DNA of 64,000 bases from Desulfobacter vibrioformis DSM 8776 (GTDB taxonomy: Bacteria; Desulfobacterota; Desulfobacteria; Desulfobacterales; Desulfobacteraceae). The first letter of the stretch is position 1. The number at the start of each line of letters is the position of its first letter. This document shows positions 62,457-64,000 of this stretch, piece after piece. The translations under genes were made by a program, and so were the position numbers. Under the pieces are notes generated by a model. That model made no database searches. It was not told the origin of the DNA and saw only the letters and a list, made by a program, of their open reading frames with translations. The stretch covers positions 62,001 to 126,000 of the forward strand of contig NZ_JQKJ01000012.1 of assembly GCF_000745975.1 (NCBI RefSeq), written 5' to 3'.

Positions 62457-64000
62457 TCGAATACATAAAAAAAATCTGGTCCGACTGTATTCACAGCGAA
62501 CCGGATAAAAAGATTACCATTGAGTTCGATGTGCCGGAAAACTACAATCTGGATGGCCCGCCAATCCAGGCAAACATTTTCATTGAATATGGCAAGCCCT
62601 GCGCCTATCCCCTGGAAATTCATTGCCATGAAAAAGAATATGTGAGTTTTATCCATAATAATGAACTCCAGTTGGACGGATGGTTCAAATGCATGATGTT
62701 TCATTCAGTCATCGGCGCGGACAATGCCGGGGTTTTCGGTAATCTGCGCGTTGGTTCGGCACCTGATGACTGGCACTTCGAAGGGTTCATGGTCACTTTT
62801 AAAATGGACCCTGCCCCGGTTCCGACGCCCCCGACGCCCCCGGTCATCTCCATTGATCCTTATTCACCGCCCCTGCCGTTGCCCGAAGAGAAGATCAAGC
62901 AGGCCGGAGACCTGTTCCCCTATGTATATATGCGGGTATGGCCGTCAATCACGAAACAGGACCTGAAACTGAATTTCATCACATATAATCCCGGGCCGGA
63001 CCCGGACGGGACATTGTACGCAAAGCTGATATCAATCGGGAAATCCGCGTCACATGATGCCCTGGCGCGTTTTAAAATGAAACAATACGCTGTCTCATTC
63101 ATAGACAGCAGCCGGTTCGTGCATGATCCGCGCTTGCTTCCCGGGCCCCTTGGGGATTATATCCAATTGTATGGCTATCTACGCAGTATTGATGTTCCGG
63201 ACATGGCCGGGATCAGGGAGAATATACAGCAGATCCTCCAATTGCCTGAGGATGAATGGAACCTATTCCTGTCATCCCCCGAATACGCCAAAGGGCTGAA
63301 TGCCGTTTGGGACAGCTACTTTGCCTTGACCATCATCCTGGGCTACGACCGGGAGGATTACCAGGGTCTTGTGATGACCTTGGCAGCGGCAAACTTTTTC
63401 AATGCCTTTGCCAATGACCCACAGTTTTTTGAAGCCCCTGGCAAGCCCCTTGTTTTTCAAAAGATGGCCCAGGCCACCATCATACTCCCCAAGGCACTTT
63501 TTCCGCTTCCCCCCGGACAGATTCCCCTGTATTCACCTGATATATCCGGCAATGACTGGATAGAGCCTTATGCCATCGGAGACCTGCAGATGGTGCGCAG
63601 GCATCTGCTGCGGTATGAATCCGGGGAAATCGCCAAAATCATAAATATCATGCCGGGTGAACGCAAGGAGCTGAAAAAGCGCCGGCTCAACCGGACAAGT
63701 GAAGCGGTCAGAACCGAAAACGGGCATGGGGAGGTCATTGAAAACCGGACCCGGGAAAACCGGACCAACCTGGCCGTTGAAACACTGAAAACCATTGCCG
63801 AAAATAAAATGGTGACCCACTACGATGATGATACGCAGTTCACAACGACTTACGGTCCCCCGATACAGGGCACCTTGACGGGGGGCTGGAATGTTGAAAT
63901 CCAGCCCGAGAAACCGTCCAGGGAAGATGTTTCCAAGTTCGCCAGGACGATTCTCAACCAAACAACCGGACGCATCACCAGGAGGGTGCTGCGGGAACGC
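62450..64000 (+). CDS. Large uncharacterised protein of the novel set (partial, runs off window)
   Basis: An uninterrupted frame of 517 codons from ATG at 62450 (GGAGGGCAGGAAGAA upstream) to the window end. N-terminal ~125 residues are beta-rich, then a Pro-rich hinge (PVPTPPTPPVISIDPYSPPLP), a second beta-rich region, a helical part (EDEWNLFLSSPEYAKGLN...), and from about 388 the motif RYESGEIAKIINIMPGER (GEIA at 392-395) followed by a charged Arg/Glu/Asn tract and ITRRVLRER at the edge. A similar GEIA...GE...R-rich pattern occurs, as far as I recall, in other very large uncharacterised bacterial proteins. Start overlaps gene B by 7 bp, so they form one operon. Confidence 0.75.
   Translation, partial: MVIEYIKKIWSDCIHSEPDKKITIEFDVPENYNLDGPPIQANIFIEYGKPCAYPLEIHCHEKEYVSFIHNNELQLDGWFKCMMFHSVIGADNAGVFGNLRVGSAPDDWHFEGFMVTFKMDPAPVPTPPTPPVISIDPYSPPLPLPEEKIKQAGDLFPYVYMRVWPSITKQDLKLNFITYNPGPDPDGTLYAKLISIGKSASHDALARFKMKQYAVSFIDSSRFVHDPRLLPGPLGDYIQLYGYLRSIDVPDMAGIRENIQQILQLPEDEWNLFLSSPEYAKGLNAVWDSYFALTIILGYDREDYQGLVMTLAAANFFNAFANDPQFFEAPGKPLVFQKMAQATIILPKALFPLPPGQIPLYSPDISGNDWIEPYAIGDLQMVRRHLLRYESGEIAKIINIMPGERKELKKRRLNRTSEAVRTENGHGEVIENRTRENRTNLAVETLKTIAENKMVTHYDDDTQFTTTYGPPIQGTLTGGWNVEIQPEKPSREDVSKFARTILNQTTGRITRRVLRER

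Noticed and set aside
1-64000. CRISPR array, rRNA operon or prophage
   Set aside because: No regularly spaced repeats with unique spacers, no rRNA-like segment, and no run of phage structural genes was seen; only one tRNA (Sec) was found by eye.

Overview
The window looks like chromosome of a mesophilic, anaerobic, flagellated member of the Desulfobacterota, probably a sulfate reducer related to Desulfobacteraceae. This rests on gene content: a delta-proteobacterial-style flagellar operon under sigma-54 activators, formate-tetrahydrofolate ligase plus FolD (the C1 branch of the reductive acetyl-CoA pathway), a TRAP transporter with a TatT lipoprotein, thiolase plus 3-hydroxyacyl-CoA dehydrogenase, a selenocysteine tRNA and traces of selenium-associated genes. 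No 16S gene is present, so the genus is not settled.

Layout. 1-16.5 kb: a partial Lrp/AsnC regulator, then a motility block: HD-GYP response regulator, PilZ, CheX, CheY, two sigma-54 activators, a large TPR protein, and flgB-flgC-fliE-fliF-fliG-fliH-fliI-fliJ-motE. 16.6-27.3 kb: small metabolic and regulatory genes (Cys-rich membrane peptide, methyltransferase, MFS carrier, hbd, thiolase, TetR, tandem Usp, hybrid histidine kinase, hisD, DUF134 and a short DtxR-like regulator behind a clear sigma-70 promoter with an overlapping palindrome). 27.3-35 kb: TRAP transporter operon (minus) and an NfeD-NfeD-FloA membrane operon (plus). 35-40.5 kb: gldA, then a scarred integration locus: a 61-bp floA-like fragment, tRNA-Sec, the last codons of a tyrosine integrase, a DUF4160/DUF2442 pair and only the 3' half of a TPP riboswitch in front of thiM and an NRAMP-like carrier without the usual metal ligands. 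40.7-46.5 kb: folD, fhs, epd, a LysM lytic transglycosylase and a dual-CXXC mini-protein. 46.5-48.6 kb: decay zone with a frameshifted, truncated yedE, a MITE, a group II intron RT tail and a MazF-like toxin-antitoxin pair. 48.8-56.8 kb: a small fatty-acid-synthase-like cluster (dehydratase, ketoreductase, LolA, lipoprotein, B12-type radical SAM; ketosynthase and ACP on the other strand), a NADAR protein and a large phosphatidylserine-decarboxylase-like enzyme.

57.5-64 kb is the least familiar part and my best candidate for an undescribed system. It has a sigma-54 AAA+ regulator whose GAFTGA loop reads GGHSGA, a stand-alone protein resembling the C-terminal region of myxobacterial-type Ser/Thr kinases, and a four-gene set. 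That set is two paralogous ~205-residue proteins ending in a GGGPGPGS motif, a 134-residue protein between them, and a large protein that runs off the right edge. The first gene has a strong ribosome-binding site and is followed by a 13-bp perfect hairpin, as for an abundant component.

Two families of short dispersed repeats run through the window. Four copies of a ~117-145 bp MITE with CAATG...CATTG ends are present, two of them flanked by perfect 10-bp target duplications. Three copies of a ~105-130 bp GC-hairpin repeat are also present. Functional statements are based on recognising protein families by eye; no database search was possible.
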